Below, in pieces: positions 25,001-37,796 of a stretch of 64,000 nt of DNA (position 1 is its first letter; each line of letters begins with the position of its first letter). The notes beneath the pieces were generated by a model that ran no database searches, was not told the origin of the DNA, and saw only the letters and a program-made list of their open reading frames with translations. A program made the translations under genes and the position numbers. Origin of the DNA: Archilochus colubris (lineage: Eukaryota > Chordata > Aves > Apodiformes > Trochilidae); contig CM041092.1 in assembly GCA_023079485.1 (NCBI GenBank), forward strand, positions 10,677,127-10,741,126, given 5' to 3'.

Positions 25001-28000
25001 TTCACAGGCAACAGGTTCTCTCTCAGTTCTTTCCACTTTCTGTGTTGCTGCATGAAGCAGAAGGACTGTGTTACCCTAGCAGACTTTTCCAGTAAGACTC
25101 TAAGCAGTTGATGGGTCCAGAAAAAACCTCAAAACTTGTGTTTGTGATAATACAATTATTATTTGATGCTTTGATTTTCAACTTGTTAGTGTTGTAGAGT
25201 TGTAGAGCAGGTCAAGAAAAGCTGTAGCCTCACTGGAACTGGAAATACTTACACAGGCCAAGCTGTAAATAAAGGTTATAGGCTTCTGCTGCTGGGCATT
25301 AAATAAGCAGATAAATTTCTCATTGGTGTGGAATTATTCAAGGCAGATGTTTTTAGTGAGCTCTGGAAAGGTTAGGGAGGAATATAAAACCTGCTGCAGT
25401 TCTGGAACTGATCCATTAGGATCAAAACATAGTAACCAGTGATTTGCTTAAGGGTTCCTGACACTTTTATGGCAAGACCAGCTATTTCAGAGAGGCCTGG
25501 CTCAGTTTGAAACACATTCCAAACTCTAACCTGAAATAAATCCTTACAACAGAGAAATTCTGTAAATTTCTGCTTTCTGATCATTTCATTTTTGACAAAA
25601 AATGAAATTAAAGAATGTAGAGTTTAAGGAGGGAATGGCTCAGATTTTTGAAAGGAAGTGGCATGCTGGTCACCTGTGTTTGTAATTTTCTGTGTGGTGT
25701 TTCCTTAGTGTAGAAGTGTGGATAAAAAAAAATAATCCAGACGTATCAAGCATAAAATAAACATACATGGAAGAAATGAAAAAAACTTAATAGAGGCTCA
25801 TCCATGTGATATCAGAAGGGCATAATGGTCTACCAGAGCTTGAGGGGTCAGATAAATACAGCCGTGTGTGATCCAAGAGGGACTTAAGAATATAGTAAAA
25901 CAGAAAGAAAAATGGAAGGAAGGTGTTTTCTGTTGCTTCAGCCCCAGTTGTTCCCTGGGATAAGTGATGGAAGCTTAGGAGCTTTGAAGCTTGGTTGAAC
26001 CAATGCATTGAAGAAAACACCAGAAAGAATTATTGAAACTGGAAAAAATAGTAAACATATCAGGTACAATGCATTTGATGACTTAGGTCGGAATCTCAGC
26101 AGCTGTAAACATGTGGCTAAACTAATATTAGAAAAGAGGCTGTGATGTAATGCACTGAAAAGGTGGTTCTGTTTCACACCTATGGAAGTGCTGCTCTCAT
26201 TTTACTGTACTGTATTACTTGAAGTTGCAGTTTCAAAGCCATTTTGCCTCAAACATTTCAACTTCAGTGAACTCTTAATATCCAGTAAAGCAAAAATAGG
26301 AGATAGAAATGCTATTCTAGTATACCCTCTGGGTTTGGGCAAATCAGTTAATCTTTCTGTAGGTTTCTTAATCTAAAATTAAAAATAGGTGGGATGGCAT
26401 TGACAAGTTCATAGTAAGAAACAGTTCTGTGGTTCAAAGTTTCTGTAGCAGTAAGCACATTATCAACTAATGAGTTACACTGCTGTAAAAAACTCATATT
26501 GATGCTTTACAATTCCCTTTTTCTTAACATGAGATATTCTTAGAAAGATACTCCTAGGAGCTTGTCTTCTGAAAAAGCACTAAACTAGAGTAGTGCTGGA
26601 GCAGTGTAGTGGGAGCTCTGTTTTTCAGGCAGCACAAGAAAGAAAAGACATTGCTGCAAGGATCTTTAGAAAGATGCTGTGGTATGTTTCAACAGCAAGT
26701 GACTCCCCATTGTGCAGGATCCCACAAGGTATTCTTCACAGAACATGGCTCTTACTTAGGCAAAGATAGACTCAGAAAGAATTTGAGAATTTTGTACCAG
26801 GAGTGGAAAGTTTCTCCAGCTTATTCAGCATATTCATGCTTTTGGCAAACATTCATGTCCTCTCTCTCTCTGTATATATATAATATAGTGCCAAGAAGAA
26901 GGGGTCACCACCACATCACCAGCAACATTAATTTGTCTGAACTTATACCCAAGAAATTAAGGGAAAAACTTCTGACAGCTGTATGTTAAGCTCCAACAGA
27001 TGAGAAACCCAGCTGGAATGAGGTGGGGCTGGATTAATAATGAAAGGTTTTGAAAGAAGAGAACCTAGGAATAGATCAGGTTGGTTGGCTAAAGATTGTA
27101 ATTTGCCAAGTAAGTGCTGTGCAATCAGAAGAAAGCAGACTTGAAACGTGGATTGGAAACTGAGTGAAAAATGATGGGAGGAATTTGTGCAAGCCACAGC
27201 CCAGACTTCTTCAAATCACGACAGATCATCAATATTTTGCCCACCTGGAGGTTGAAAGGACTTCCTGTTCTGTTGCCAAGATTTTATATAGTTCAAAATG
27301 CAACATTACTCCTTTCCTAGTGAGCCAACACAGCCACAACTATCACTCATCTCAGTTGATCCACCTAGTTATTTCATGGCATGTAGGCAACGAATCAGAG
27401 TCAGAAGAGAGTGGGGAAACAGGAAAGAAGGGGGAGATACTGTAATCAGGAGTTGTTAGGCTGACTGGAGAAGTGTGCTAGCATTTAACACTTACTTAAA
27501 GCAGCCTTCAAAGACAATAACCCTTAAAGACACATCCTCAAATTACAGCTCTTTATATTAAAGGCAAAATTTGTTATGAATCTACATTTCTTGCCTCTTC
27601 ATTGTAAGAAGCTACTGTTTCTCAACACATTTGAACACTAGATGGATCCATGGAATATATACCTAGTCCTTGGCAACCATGCTAGAAATTTTTGGTCTAG
27701 ATACCTTGCAGTCTTGCATACTTAGTTTTGTAGCACTACTGCCCTGAAGTCCCTGAGCAATGGGGACCCATGCATTTTGTTGGCACCATCAGTGTACTTG
27801 TGCAGGTAAGCCTGTACCTTTTCTGTGTGTGGGTATCTATCTGCCTGACTAGTCTTATGATGTTAAGTTTGACTTATCCAAGAATTTTTTCATTTCATTA
27901 CGTTCTGCCATTTGGCTTGCAAAGAGTATATGTTTAACAGGTCCTGTCTCAAGAACTTTCCACTACATTGCTAAATGTTCAACATTTCTTTCTAATAGCA

Positions 28001-28046
28001 TCATCTCTTACGTTTGCTTTCTCTCTCCACTCTCACATCTCTGCAG

Positions 28047-28254
28047 GTCAGAGGCTACCCCGAGCCTCAGATCACTTGGTACAGAAATGGGCACCCTGTC
28101 CCAGAGGGAGACCATTATGTTGTGGACTGCAGCATTCGGGGGATGTTCAGCTTGGTAATCAAAAGTGTACAGGAAGGTGATGGTGGAAAATACACCTGTG
28201 AGGCCACAAATGATGGTGGGGTTCGTCAGGTGACTGTGGAACTGACAGTGGAAG
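28047..28254 (+). CDS. MYLK: MYLK coding exon 2: rest of Ig1 (residues 51-119 plus first base of codon 120)
   Basis: The 208-nt exon runs from ctgcag|GTC to GAAG|gtaaga and completes the first Ig domain. It contains the C-strand Trp61, the signature D-G-G-K-Y-T-C (Asp95 to Cys101) of the F strand, and the 'VTVELTVE' G strand. Cys101 has no B-strand partner, because residue 49 is Gly; an extra Cys78 lies in the middle of the domain. The Ig array of the long kinase contributes to cytoskeletal targeting. The exon leaves phase 1. Its donor lies in an 18-bp tandem duplication (28253-28288) that creates a second identical donor 18 nt downstream. Use of that donor would insert six in-frame residues (GKRTLL). 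Confidence 0.97.
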
Positions 28255-28288
28255 GTAAGAGGACACTGCTAGGTAAGAGGATACTGTT
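28253..28288 (+). repeat. MYLK: 18-bp tandem duplication containing the exon 2 splice donor
   Basis: AGGTAAGAGGACACTGCT (28253-28270) is followed immediately by AGGTAAGAGGATACTGTT (28271-28288), two mismatches in 18. Both copies carry AG|GTAAGAGG, so two equally good donors lie exactly 18 nt (six codons) apart. Confidence 0.9.
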
Positions 28289-30145
28289 GTTGCAATGAAT
28301 ATAGAGTTTAATTAAATGAACAAGCTTTGTTAAACTGTCTGGTTAAAATCACAAGTGTATGCACATGTTTTCTTGCTAGTGCAAGACTAAGATTCATTAA
28401 TTGCATTTCACAGTTTAAGACATTTTGTAGGGAACTACAAGGCTATAGCTGGATAAAGTGTGTTCATTTTCAGATGTGTTTGATGATGCCCAGGTAGTAA
28501 AAGACCAAGCTTTAAAGACTTTGCCAAAATCTCTGTAATTTTCCTGGAAACCATAACTCAGGACAGAAAAAAAAAGACTGGAAGGTTAACATTTTCTCTC
28601 AGACAGTAAAAACTGTGGCAAATTTGTTTATTTCACATCCTGTCAGATAGGCAAGTGAGACAGTGGGTTTCTGGAGTTCTCCATGCATGCTTCCATTTGC
28701 TAAGCTGAGCGCCTGGTTGTTACTGCATGCTTAATGTTACATGGGAAACAGCCAAGATCAAACCCAGGAATTTTTAAGACAACATCTGCATATTAGATAG
28801 TTGCAAAATGCCAATTTTAAAATGTGAAGAGTGACACAAACTCAGGGAAGGATGGAAATCAATCATACTCTTTGCAATTTTGTCATGCCAGACATCTGCT
28901 AAATATCAAAGATCCTCAGGTCACAATTTTGTGTTGAATTCTTGAAGCAAATCAAAAATCCACAGCAGTCTTAGAACTATCAGCATTTGGTTTTATTCAG
29001 AATCAAAATTGCTATTGGATATCCTCAGTGTACATACTGAAATGTGTGCACACCTGCCATGGTTGTTACTGCCTTCTGTTGTGAGAAAAACATGAAAAAT
29101 CTTGGTTTTCCCCTAGTTTTCAACGGTGGGACTTCTATGAGTGATAACTTGCAGGGGACAGAGGATCTTTAAAGCTGTTTCTATGTCAGTTTTTCTAACC
29201 TGGCGTTTGCTGCAGTTTAAAAGCAACTTCATGGCAGTACCCAGACTGAATTTCTCAGAGTTTATGAATGACATGGTCTTTGTTCTAAAAATCCCTCTAT
29301 GCATCAAAATAGTAAAGTGCACATTTTTTTCTTCTCAGCTAAGATATGTGTGTAGGGCTGACTGCTACTGGGAAAAATGAGTGACTGAAACAGTCTAGTC
29401 TTTCTGCCCTGCATGGCTGTACTGACAGTAAAGCAGATTTTTACAAGGCTCTAAAACAATTATTTTTTTTTTACCATGACCATCAGAGCTGTCTGTTCCA
29501 TTGTGCCACTCTGGATCTACCCCAGGTCCCTTACCCTTTTTCCATGTGCCAAGGCTCCCAGCAGTGCTGTGTGCAGCAGATGGCGCTGAGCTTACACAGC
29601 TTGGTCTGCCTTTCCCTGTTGCTCACAACAAGCCTGATGAGCTACAAGAGTCATTTTACAGAAAAGGTCTGGGCTAGGACAGGACTCAAAACCAAAAACT
29701 ACAAATAAAAAAGACAATTAGTAAAGTAAGACCTCTTGCAGAGTCCAAAATTGTGGGGCTTTTTTTGGTTGTTTTATTGGTGGTTTTTGTTTGTATTGTT
29801 GCTGTTTTTTTGGTTTGGTTTGTTGTGGGTTTTTTTTTTGGCCTTAGCTGAAACTAATGCTCCACTGTGGAAATTAAACAGTGCTTCATTCACTTGATTA
29901 AAAATATTTTTGCATTAATAATGTGTTACTATTGAGGCCTGGGGTTATATGGTAACTCCACTAAAACTTGTTTTTGAAATTGAAGAGCCTGACTTTGGAC
30001 TACAGATGATGTAACCTGACACTGCAGGTATTGCTTTATGTTTGAGAAGTGGAGAAATGCATAACTTACATGATCTTTAGCACCTGTGATTCCCAATGGT
30101 CTCAAAAAACTTCTGAATTGTTGTCTTTCTGTCTTGTATTTGCAG
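28255..30145 (+). other. MYLK: MYLK intron 2-3
   Basis: A 1.9-kb intron from gtaaga to tgcag. It holds a G/T-rich tract at about 29754-29841 (T runs with GGTTG/GGTTTG), and no other feature was recognised. Confidence 0.9.
29754..29841 (+). repeat. G/T-rich low-complexity tract
   Basis: Long T runs broken by GG, G and occasional A, of the same type as 12730-12860 and on the same strand. Confidence 0.7.
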
Positions 30146-30194
30146 GGAACTCCTTGAAGAAATACAGCCTGCCAGCCAGTGCCAAAACCCCTGG
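30146..30194 (+). CDS. MYLK: MYLK coding exon 3: Ig1-Ig2 linker (codons 120-136, both split)
   Basis: A 49-nt exon bounded by ttgcag|GG and CCTGG|gtaaga. It begins in phase 1 and leaves phase 2. It encodes the basic, Ser-rich linker N-S-L-K-K-Y-S-L-P-A-S-A-K-T-P between Ig1 and Ig2, matching the chicken protein except for about one residue. Too short to find as an open frame, it is identified from homology and because it alone restores the reading frame between exons 2 and 4. Its length is not a multiple of three, so skipping it would shift the frame. Confidence 0.95.
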
Positions 30195-32798
30195 GTAAGA
30201 AGTCCATTGGCTTTGATGTTGCTTATCTTCACTTAAATTCATTTTTGTAGGAAAACAATTAAACAATTAAAAATACTCTTTCTAAAGAATAACCATGACT
30301 CATCATTTTAAGTGCCTCTTCCATTTTGTCTTTAACTTTGATCCACTTTAAGGATCTGTCAAAAAGTGTTGCATTCTTATCCAGATCATAGTAATTCCTC
30401 ATTAGAAACACATTCCCAGGGCTTCTCACCTATGGAAAAATCAAGAGGTAATGGAGGAAAGCAAATCTGGTGGCTAATGACTCGGTTCCAAACATCATTG
30501 CACTGGAATAAAGTAACTGCTTGGCATGATTTCTCACACTTTTGAGATGAGGATAACAAGAATGGCTGGGCTCTTAGAGCCAGTGCAGTGCCAGCTACAG
30601 CAACATCTGAGAAGAAACACTGACATTTGTGAACTCCAATGCTTTAACTCCAAATCTCCATTTATCCCAAGCAGAATATTTACAATGAGAGCAGCTATGT
30701 TAGTAAAATGGTTGAGGCTGTCTGTAGCCTTGATACAGCTACTGCTTCCTTATAGTGACAGGGATTAATCTGGCTGAAACCAGAACATTCTGCTGGTATC
30801 TGAACTACTGTACCCCCCTCTGCTGCCATGTTGCACCTTATGGTCTCTGCTCTCTGGGAATCAGAAATCTGTCCCCACATCTTCCATGACATGACAGCCT
30901 CCTTACAAAGCCAGAGCAAATGCCAATTTAGGAGTCATTAGTAAGAAATAAAAGCAACTGGAGTCAGCATTCTCTCATATATAATCATTTTCAAGCAACA
31001 CAGTTGGTGAACTGCAGTCTTGAAGAAAGAATTGTTCCTGTGTGGAGTAGCTGTTAGCAAAAATGGGTTGATGGGATGAGCTATGCTGGCACACAGAAGA
31101 GTCTTCTTACTGTAATTTACTTCCTGCATGTCAGTAAGCATGGGTTTTTTATCCATTTGGACTTTCCAAAATACTATCCTAATCCATTGCACTGCACAGA
31201 GGTAGAGTGAGTCCTCATCTTTCATTTTCACTTTTTACTCCTGTGCAGTGTTAGTGATTTTATAGTATGCTTATGCCTTACATAAACATGTAGGAGGGAA
31301 GAGAAAAAAAACTACTCTTTTAGTATACATAAATTTAGTATATTTAGAAATACACATTTCAGTTTGTGTATATCTAGGAAACAGCCATAAAGCTAAGGGC
31401 TTGCTAGCAGTTCATTTTCTTTTAGTGCCTTAATATATGTGTATAGACACATAAATATAGAAACACCACCTGAGTCACTAGAAGACTTCTTTAGTACACA
31501 TTTGTGTTCTTTTTTAGTAGCATAGTGAAAATGACATTAAAAGCTATTAGATATTATATGATATTGTTTTCTGTTTTAGCATATTACAGTTACCCTTCTC
31601 TCCCAAGACTTTTTGCTGCTCCCTCTTGTCCATGTAAATCCTTCATTATGGTATCATCTCTTAGAAACCTCGAGCTGCCTGTATGGCAACCACCATGTCT
31701 TGGCAGCACCATGGGCTAAGGAGATGCAGTCTCTGTTAGTATCTGCCACCTGGTAGAAATGGTGAGAGACTGACACATCTTACTTGCATGTGGTAAAAGG
31801 CCACATGGAAAAGAAGGCCTTGAAAATAGTGCAGTTTACTGCAATTTAAAGGTTAAAAAAAAAAAAAAAAATCACCATCTGCCATCTGCTAGTGTGTTTC
31901 TTTGTTGTAGCAGGGCTTCAGAGCAAAGAGTGTGAGTGTTGCTTTTGATATTAACAGATCTGAAGTTGCACCTGTTTTGTGGGGGTTTTGGGTGTTGTGG
32001 TTTGGTTGGTTTTTGTGGTTTTTTTTTTTATAATACTGCTTGATGTTTTATGGCTTTGAAACTGTGGGGTTTGAACTGCAGTTCTTGATGTCATTCTAGT
32101 TTCATTCCACATGTTGTTTTCCAGCTGTGCCACCCATGTAAGAAGAGCTGGGCATTTACACTAAACAGACATTTACCCAGGATGGGTATACTTTGGTTTT
32201 GTGCCTTTTTCATCTTTGCTTTTTAAACATGTGAATGATATTTCAAACACAAAATCTTCCCAAACAGAAAATCTTTACCAGGAAGTGTCAGAAATATTGC
32301 AGAAAGCAAACTGCTGGCTCATAGATTAGAGATTACTGTGTCATTGCACTCAGTCTCAAAACAAATGACATGATGAAGAACTGTGAGGAGGGAACAAATA
32401 TGCACAAATAATCTATTAAGGGGCAACTAAGAAACAGAAAATGAGAAAAACTAAATGCATGCAGTGTTTCCTGCCATTTGATTTGCCCAGCTCTGCTTAT
32501 AAGTGAAGGAAATTGTCCCCAAGATCTATTACATGAGTTATGTGTATGCTGAATGATGGTGTTGGTAGTAGCATCATGCCATGCAGTTGCATGAGAAGTC
32601 AAGAAAAGTCATGACCAGCTTCTCCATTTCTTCTATTGGCTGAAAAATATATTGTGTAGCTACAGTCTTGCTTACCACAGCTGTTCATCCTTGTTGGCAG
32701 ACCACTGGTCTAAAACACTTCCTGAAGTATGCTCTAACCATAACAGCTTGCAGTTCTTTGGTAAAACCTTCTGTAAAACCTGCCAATTGCCTTTCCAG
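30195..32798 (+). other. MYLK: MYLK intron 3-4
   Basis: A 2.6-kb intron. It contains a 17-base A run near 31855-31871 and a G/T-rich tract at about 31976-32031. Otherwise nothing was recognised. Confidence 0.9.
31976..32031 (+). repeat. G/T-rich low-complexity tract
   Basis: TTTTGTGGGGGTTTTGGG-type sequence followed by a T run, again with T/G on the MYLK sense strand. Confidence 0.7.
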
Positions 32799-32964
32799 GG
32801 GAAGACTTAGTGTTCCATCTGTGGAGCACAGACCAAGTATCTGGGGAGAAAGTCCACCCAAGTTTGCTACAAAACCAAATAGAGCTGTTGTGCGTGAAGG
32901 ACAAACAGGGAAATTCTCGTGTAAAATAACGGGACGACCTCAACCTCAAGTGACTTGGTTTAAG
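32799..32964 (+). CDS. MYLK: MYLK coding exon 4: first half of Ig2 (rest of codon 136, residues 137-191)
   Basis: The 166-nt exon runs from ttccag|GGG to TTTAAG|gtatgc and enters in phase 2, leaving phase 0. It encodes 'RLSVPSVEHRPSIWGESP' and the start of the second I-set Ig domain, with 'PPKFATKP' as A strand, Cys177 in the B strand and Trp189 in the C strand. Unlike Ig1, this domain keeps the B-strand cysteine. The residues match chicken MLCK closely; Phe190 stands where chicken, as I recall, has Thr. Confidence 0.97.
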
Positions 32965-35718
32965 GTATGCATTCCCAAGAAATTAATGTTTTCTTTCTCT
33001 TCTGAAATTTGGTGACTTGAAATTATAAAATGCATTAGCCACTGCAAATTCTCATGGTAAGAATTTACATATAAGGACAGACACGTTCTTCCTCATTTTC
33101 GTGCTGAATATACGCACAGAAGAAAATAGCATCCCTTCTCAGTATAAAATTCTCCCTTATCTGTGTTGCTGTTGAAAATATTGGTTTAAAAAGTCATCTG
33201 AAAGCATCAAACAAGATCCAGGTTCCATTGTAAAAATAGTGAGTAAGGACATCTTTGCTTCAAGGATATTACCTCACTAACTAGATAAGATACATAGGCA
33301 AAGGGTGGGAAATGTGAATATTATGATAATCTCTGTTTTATAGAGAAGATCTGAAGGGATTTAATGAGTTGACTGTGGTTACAGAGGGGTCTCTCATAGC
33401 TATGAAAATTACAGCTGTATTTCCCAAGTTCTGTGTCAGTGTCTCAGTCATAAACTGCCTTTTCTGTGTCACTTACATTGAGTTTACCTGTACAATGGAA
33501 TGAAAAAATAAATTTAATTGAAAAGAAAAGTAAGTGTTTAGGAACTAGAAATATGGTTGGGCATTGGCATGTATGATTGGTTTTTGTAAATTAAATTAAA
33601 ATAATTAAATAATTAAGTAAAATAATATTAAAGTAAATAATTAAATTAAAATAAATCCAAGGCTTTTGTTCATCTATTTCAATCTGAGCTCTGCTAAAAC
33701 AATGGTACCAGAAAAGTATTTAACATAAAATAGAACAGACCTGAGCTGTCAACTTCAAGTCTTCATTAAATCTGGGAATTGTGAGCATCTGTAATTTAAA
33801 AAAAAAAAAAAAAAAGTTTTCTAAATTAACAGTATTTAAAATTCATGAGACTATTAAGTAGTCATTGAAGATTTAAGTCTTAGTGCCCTCTTTGGGCATC
33901 CGTGAGATATTCTCATTTTTTTTTTAGTTAATAAGGATAATGCTTTCAGTCAATAATTAAATATCAAACTGATTAGGCTATATTTACTGAAATGTAGTTT
34001 CTTAGAGAATTAAAATTACTTTCTCTAATTTGGAAGAGGAAATATTTAACTGGTCTTTTGGCATCTTGCTCCCCTCCAGCTTTTTTCAGAGCTTTCACTT
34101 CCTTCTGGTTTGTGTTTTTGTTTTGCAGGGAGAGGGGGGGGGAACCACCAAAAAAACCCCAGAAAACTGCTTGTAGGAAAATGCTTCCAATTCATTGTCT
34201 GAGTTATTCTAGACTTATCCTTGTTGTCTGTAATATAAGAATTCTGGGGTACCTTTTAGAAAGCAGACAGCTTCGTGCTGTGGAAACATGCCCTAAGTGG
34301 CTCTGTCTAGAGTCAGCTTCTCCCTCCAGGTGCTGTCAGTTCTTTTGGGGCTGCTGGCTCTCCAGGCAGTCTGCAATGCAGCTGCTCCAGCCTGCTGCCA
34401 GTCCCACCAGACTCCCTCCCTTTTTCCAGCTGTGTAACTCAGTGCATAACAGGATTTCTCATTCCATTCTCTTTGTTCAGGGCTCTGTGGTACACAACAA
34501 GTATAGATCAGCCCAGGTGTGTCAGCTCTGCCTCAGCATCATGGAAATGAACTGTCATGGCTGCTGGACTGCATCTGGCTAGTGCAGATCCAGCCTTCCC
34601 ACATAGCATGGAAGCTTTATAAACAATTAAAATTGCCATTTTCAGAACTAAAGATTAAGCTTGTTGTGTAAATGCCTTATGCCTTTTATTGTTTTCTTTC
34701 CCCTTTTCTTAACTGTTTAGTTGCAAAGAACAAAAGTTTCTGCTGGTCACCATCAAATCCCTGTCGTGAACTTAGCTTTTTTATTCAATTAAGGACTTAC
34801 ATCACCCAGATAGCAGTAAGTTGAGAGGGACTTCAGGAACAAGAGTGTCTGAAAACACTGTTGTGTTTCCCAAGTATTTTGGTCTTACTGACCAAAGCCC
34901 TACAAATCATATATATTACAGTTTCCTTTCCCAAAATTACATTAGGAAAAGCTGTGGGGTCTGGTAGCAAGGTACTCCTCTTCAATGGCTAGTGTTGATG
35001 CAGAAGCATTGGTTTCCTCACAAATGAGGTGTTAGTCAAGTATTTAGTAGAATTTAATGGAAAAAATTGTAATTCTGATAATGTAATCTATGTAGAAGAG
35101 GAGAGAACACACGTTCCTACCTGTCTCAAAGCTGTACCTTTTGGTTGAGCTTCAGTGTAGCACAGGAGTTGTGTTGCACCAATGCCTCTCAACATTTATG
35201 CCCAGTGACTTCTGCCATCCCCCACATGGCCACTGATGAGGTCCTCTTAAAAAGAATTTTTTCCACTCCTTGAAGTAACACTGATTAAAGGAGCTACTGA
35301 GGGATAGAGAACTGCTCCCTGGTTTGGAAATTTTTGCTTGAAAGTGTGATGTTTGACTTCCTGCAACAAACAGGAACAGAAAACTTGTTTGAGTCTACAT
35401 AAATGATAAGGAGTTTTTGTAGGAATATAGATATAGCAAATAATGAAAAGCTAAAACCGAACTGAGATGAGTGGGTGGAAAATGCAAGGAAGGAAGCCTC
35501 CTGCAGACAGGAATTATAGAATTTTTGGATATAGGGTTTTTGTTTATACCATTTGAGTATTATTGATAGAAGGAACTTGGTTAATCTTTGATTGAAGATC
35601 TTGGCTATCTTTAAAAGGTAGAGAAAGGCATTTTGGCCTCATGGTTTACCAAAAAATTTCTTGCTTCCTTTCTCTTACCAATAGCTGTCTGTCTCATGGT
35701 GTCTCATGATATTTGCAG
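32965..35718 (+). other. MYLK: MYLK intron 4-5
   Basis: A 2.75-kb intron. It holds a TAAA/TTAAA-rich AT tract (33588-33657) and an A run (about 33798-33816). A 174-codon plus-strand frame at 34058-34582 has no exon-like borders or recognised similarity and is treated as chance. Confidence 0.9.
33588..33657. repeat. AT-rich simple repeat (AATTAAA/TAAA units)
   Basis: About 70 bp built only from A and T with a few G, in units such as AATTAAA and TAAAATAA. It is intronic low-complexity DNA. Confidence 0.75.
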
Positions 35719-35884
35719 GGTGATATTCAGTTGCAGCAAAATGAGCGTTTCAACATGTTTGAGAAAACAGGCATTCAGTTCTTGGAAATCCAAAATGCTC
35801 AGCTTGATGATGCAGGAATTTACACATGCACGGTGGTTAACAGCGCTGGGAAGGCATCTGTGTCTGCAGAGCTCACTGTTCAAG
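35719..35884 (+). CDS. MYLK: MYLK coding exon 5: second half of Ig2 (residues 192-246 plus first base of codon 247)
   Basis: The 166-nt exon, tttgcag|GGT to CAAG|gtacag, runs from phase 0 to phase 1. It encodes 'GDIQLQQNERFNMFEK' and the rest of Ig2. The F-strand signature D-A-G-I-Y-T-C ends at Cys228, which can pair with Cys177, and 'ASVSAELTVQ' is the G strand. Ig2 is therefore one of only two domains in this window with both canonical cysteines. A poly(A) run follows the donor within ten bases. A 174-codon frame covering this exon in another register is a shadow. Confidence 0.97.
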
Positions 35885-37796
35885 GTACAGAAAAAAAAAA
35901 AAAGGAGAGCACAAGCAAGCCACAGATATTCCTTGAAAATATTTTTGGTTGTGTACTCAGTAAGAGCATTCCTTTTCCCGCATCATATTCACCTCTTCTC
36001 ATTAAATGACACTGTGATATCTTGGAGCATACTACAGCTGAAAAGATTATGTTGGTTCAGTGGGCAAAAGGCTGTCCAAGTGCTTTGTAATAATTTTCTT
36101 AAACCCAGCTTTTCATTTCTTCTTATTGTGCAACTTGATCTTACTTGCTCTCCCTGAAGTGGTGAGCTGTCCGTTGTGTAATGGTACATTTGTCTTGGGA
36201 GATGATGCAGAGCGGGGGTCACAAAGTCAGCTGTGGTATATGTTTGCTTCAGATGCTGACCACATCTCTGAATAATGCAAGCATTCTTTTTCAGATTAGT
36301 ACAGGTCAGTAAAAAGGGCACTCTCTTGCAATGTACTTGACTAATCAGATGATTCAACTTACCTAACCACAATATACAATATTCTTTCTAATTCTTTCAT
36401 TATCTATTAAATCAGGTCATAGTAATTGCTGCAAAATGCGAGCAGACAAGTGGCTCAGAATTACTGCATTTGCTCTTAAATCCATGCAATCTCTTATTTA
36501 GACAATTTTGTTCCAAGAGCTTCATTTTTACCCCAACTTCCCATAGTGGAAAGTGGTGAGGAAAAGGGAAAATGTCCTTTTAATTAGCAGAGCTACATGG
36601 TATTGTCTTGTTGGCAAGCAATAGTTATTCAGCTCCTCTTCTGCATTTGTCCACTTACTTTTCAGCTTCAATTTTTAAGTGATGAATTTCTCTTACTGTT
36701 TATTGACAGGTTTATTGAAGTGAGGTCAATAGGTTATTTCCCTCTCTCACTGCAACTTCTGTGTGTGTAAATAGATTCTTTTGGTCAGTCTGAATGGTGC
36801 AGCAAGTCCAAGCATTTAGATGTGGATTTTTGCTTGCAAAACGCCATGGAAATCATTGTATCATCCATCATCTTTTTGTCTTTTCCCTGGGGCAAAGACT
36901 CTGAAAGCAGTTTGGTGGAGTCTTTGTTGATGACTTGCAACACTTATTCTCTAGAAAATTCATTATTAGATGTTTTTCTACTGCAGTTTCTAGTCTTATA
37001 GCTGACAACAACATAGATGCAATTATTGACCTGTCCAGTAGAAAACAAGCTGCATCCTGTAGTGTTAACTAGGGGAAAAGAGACAGGTGTGGTTGGTTTC
37101 TCTCTCCTCCTAATTATTTATCAAATCAATCTAGCTCAGCCATGTTCCCAAATTTCCTATTAATGTTGCAAAATGAAGAAAACATATACTAGCTTTTGTG
37201 TTATTCATGTTAAACATTCTAATCTTTGCTACTACAGCAAATTAGTTGGTAAAACCTTACAGGTGGGCACAGGTTTTGGAAGTTCAGTTCTGTGTTTTAG
37301 CCAGAGGTCATCTGCAGCTTCACTGTGGGCATGCTCAGGTGCAGTACTGATGGTTTGTCTTTCTCCAGTTTTTCAAGCTCTGTGGAGTTCCCATAAGATT
37401 TGATGAGCTGCCTACCAGTTGGAATCTCTTCCTTACTTCTCTCCCACAACAAGGAGCCTTTGAGGTGCACAGAACCTTTAGCTCTCAAGGGACTTGAGAA
37501 CTTAGTTGATCCAGCAGTGTCTCAAAATGGACCAAGACCTCTTTTTCTTTCAGCTGAGCAGCTTGCCCATGTCCATATCAAATATCAGGTGTGGTGATAG
37601 TCAGTCTTGACTTCAGTGACTTGAAAACATGAAGAGTGCAGGTTCTTAAGTATTTTCTTTGCTTAAAATATTTCAAATTTATGGAATTTGAATTTATGGA
37701 ATTTATTTATTTATGGAATAGCATTGTATGTATAAGTTACCTGTTTTGTGTTTTTTTCCTGTTTTTGTGGTTTTGTTTTGTTTCTTTTAATAGCAG
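35885..37796 (+). other. MYLK: MYLK intron 5-6
   Basis: A 1.9-kb intron with no recognised element apart from the T/G-rich polypyrimidine region at 37740-37791 directly before exon 6, which ends in a TAGCAG tandem acceptor. Confidence 0.9.

Larger units (their letters stand above)
4733..28046 (+). other. MYLK: MYLK intron between coding exons 1 and 2 (23.3 kb)
   Basis: This is the largest intron in the window, bounded by gtaagg at 4733 and a pyrimidine-rich ctgcag acceptor at 28046. Separately listed contents are twin hairpins (8235-8289), a long palindromic element (11067-11425), a G/T-rich tract (12730-12860), a CTAAG/CTAAA minisatellite (16021-16074), an AATAAA plus A-tract (20076-20149) and a short GGT repeat (22014-22036). 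A somewhat GC-richer patch near 13480-13840 has no recognised identity. The rest is unremarkable AT-rich intron with no convincing exon or RNA gene. Confidence 0.9.

Noticed and set aside
31190..31250. 10-bp inverted repeat CACTGCACAG/CTGTGCAGTG with 41-nt spacer, considered as a small-RNA hairpin
   Set aside because: The stem is too short, the loop too long and the pairing does not extend; it is expected by chance in 64 kb.
34058..34582. 174-codon open frame on the plus strand
   Set aside because: It lies inside the exon 4-5 intron, has no matching splice borders, and its composition (runs of Ser, Cys, Leu) looks like translated non-coding DNA. The flanking exons join in frame without it.
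35633..36157. 174-codon open frame overlapping exon 5
   Set aside because: It reads exon 5 in the wrong register; the true frame is given by the Ig2 domain and phase continuity.
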